NCBI GenBank assembly: GCA_905214365.1
Contig: CAJMMH010000173.1
Location: forward strand, 1 to 6,256
Direction: 5' to 3'
From: an uncultured bacterium
Lineage (GTDB): Bacteria > Bacillota > Clostridia > Lachnospirales > Lachnospiraceae
Length of the DNA: 6,256 bases
Part shown: piece by piece, positions 5,844 to 6,256 of the stretch
How positions within the stretch are numbered: position 1 is the stretch's first letter
How the letters are laid out: each line of letters opens with the position of its first letter
The notes under the pieces: generated by a model
Database searches by the model: none
What the model saw: the letters and a program-made list of their open reading frames with translations, nothing else
Told to the model about the DNA's origin: nothing
Translations under genes and position numbers: made by a program

Positions 5844-5883
5844 GTTTCCTGCTTCCGCTGCGGAGTGCAGCAAGCAGCGAAAC
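5844..5883. repeat. Long inverted repeat (16-bp hairpin) without T-tract
   Basis: GTTTC 5844-5848 pairs with GAAAC 5879-5883. CTGCTT 5849-5854 pairs with AAGCAG 5872-5877. GCTGC 5857-5861 pairs with GCAGC 5867-5871, loop GGAGT. Only a CC bulge and one bulged C break it. It is not followed by T on either strand, so termination is unlikely. It could be a REP-like palindrome, a short mobile relic, or part of an RNA. Confidence 0.6.
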
Positions 5884-5897
5884 GGATCCTCCTGTAG

Positions 5898-6250
5898 TCT
5901 GCAATCAGCGGAATACTGAAAATTAATGCGTCAGAGATTAGTCTGGAAGACTATGTGAATATTTTCGCACATAAAAGCAGAAAAGCTTCATATACGAAAA
6001 CGTTTTCAACTTACAGACACAACAGAAGTGTCGGAACTGAACGGAAAAACTTTTAAAGCGTCAAAAAATAAAGCTGAAAAATTCAAATCAACAGGAATTA
6101 AAGTGAAAAACCCGGCATAGAATATCGGTGTGTGCAGTGAAAAACAGGAGAAATCCATACATATGTGCGCATCTCCCATTTGATATCGAAAAAACATTAG
6201 TTAATTTAACTAAAAGCACAAAAGAAAAATTGGCAGAAACGACTAAATGA
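5898..6250 (+). pseudogene. Possible decayed coding region, AT- and Lys-rich, no confident gene
   Basis: No supported gene lies between 5829 and the right edge. In this stretch the open frame shifts in order: 5898-6056 (KINASEISLEDYVNIF...), 5959-6120 (LTDTTEVSELNGKTFKASKN...) and 6107-6250 (HLPFDIEKTLVNLTKSTKEK...). Each piece looks protein-like, and each frame is one base on from the last, as expected from a gene broken by two frameshifts. AT-rich DNA can give the same impression by chance. None has a good start and ribosome binding site; GTG 6137 is the nearest possibility for the last piece. I recognise no family. Confidence 0.25.
6197..6213. promoter_or_regulatory. Palindromic operator-like site
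   Basis: TTAGTTAATTTAACTAA is an inverted repeat of two 8-base arms around one central T. A possible -35 (TTGATA 6180-6185) with a poor -10 (TAATTT 6202-6207) would overlap it. Palindromes of this size and AT-richness are typical of MarR- or TetR-type repressor sites. The gene it might control would lie right of the window; ATG 6247 is visible but lacks a ribosome binding site. It also lies within the possible coding stretch ending at 6250, which weakens the case. Confidence 0.4.
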
Positions 6251-6256
6251 GTAAAA

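Noticed and set aside
6006..6197. Minus-strand 63-codon frame, Phe-rich
   Set aside because: It is the mirror of an AT-rich, Lys-rich stretch and lacks a ribosome binding site or promoter.

Overview
The window looks like a low-to-mid GC Firmicute, most likely a gut clostridium of the Lachnospiraceae type. This rests on AGGAG-type ribosome binding sites, a lipoprotein with a Gram-positive-style tethering linker, a polar amino-acid ABC operon, and TnpB elements of a kind common in that group. The genus is not determined. All supportable genes are on the + strand.

Region 1 (1-2177) is a nest of IS200/IS605-type TnpB elements. An apparently intact TnpB nuclease gene, cut by the left window edge, is followed by a strongly folded guide-RNA (omega/reRNA) scaffold and a right-end hairpin finishing in TCAA at 1229-1232. 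From the next base a second, divergent TnpB-related frame is open with recognisable family sequence and no start codon. Element 1 therefore appears to have inserted into the tnpB-like gene of element 2. Element 2 has its own right-end hairpin at 2149-2168.

Region 2 (2178-2414) holds a possible 3' scrap of an unknown gene, a terminator- or attenuator-like hairpin with eight T, and a leader for the next operon.

Region 3 (2421-5046) is a complete polar amino-acid importer in the order permease, ATPase, lipoprotein binding protein, closed by a GC-rich terminator. The binding protein most resembles the cystine (FliY/TcyA-like) group. It is tethered by an unusually long Thr/Glu/Ala-rich linker.

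Region 4 (5073-5827) is a self-contained transcription unit: a near-consensus extended -10 promoter, an unrecognised 161-residue membrane protein, a 28-residue membrane microprotein with a strong ribosome binding site, and a terminator with an 11-bp perfect stem.

Region 5 (5828-6256) has no confident gene. It holds a 16-bp hairpin without a T-tract, an AT-rich stretch open in three successive frames (possibly a decayed gene), and a near-perfect palindrome resembling a repressor operator close to the right edge.
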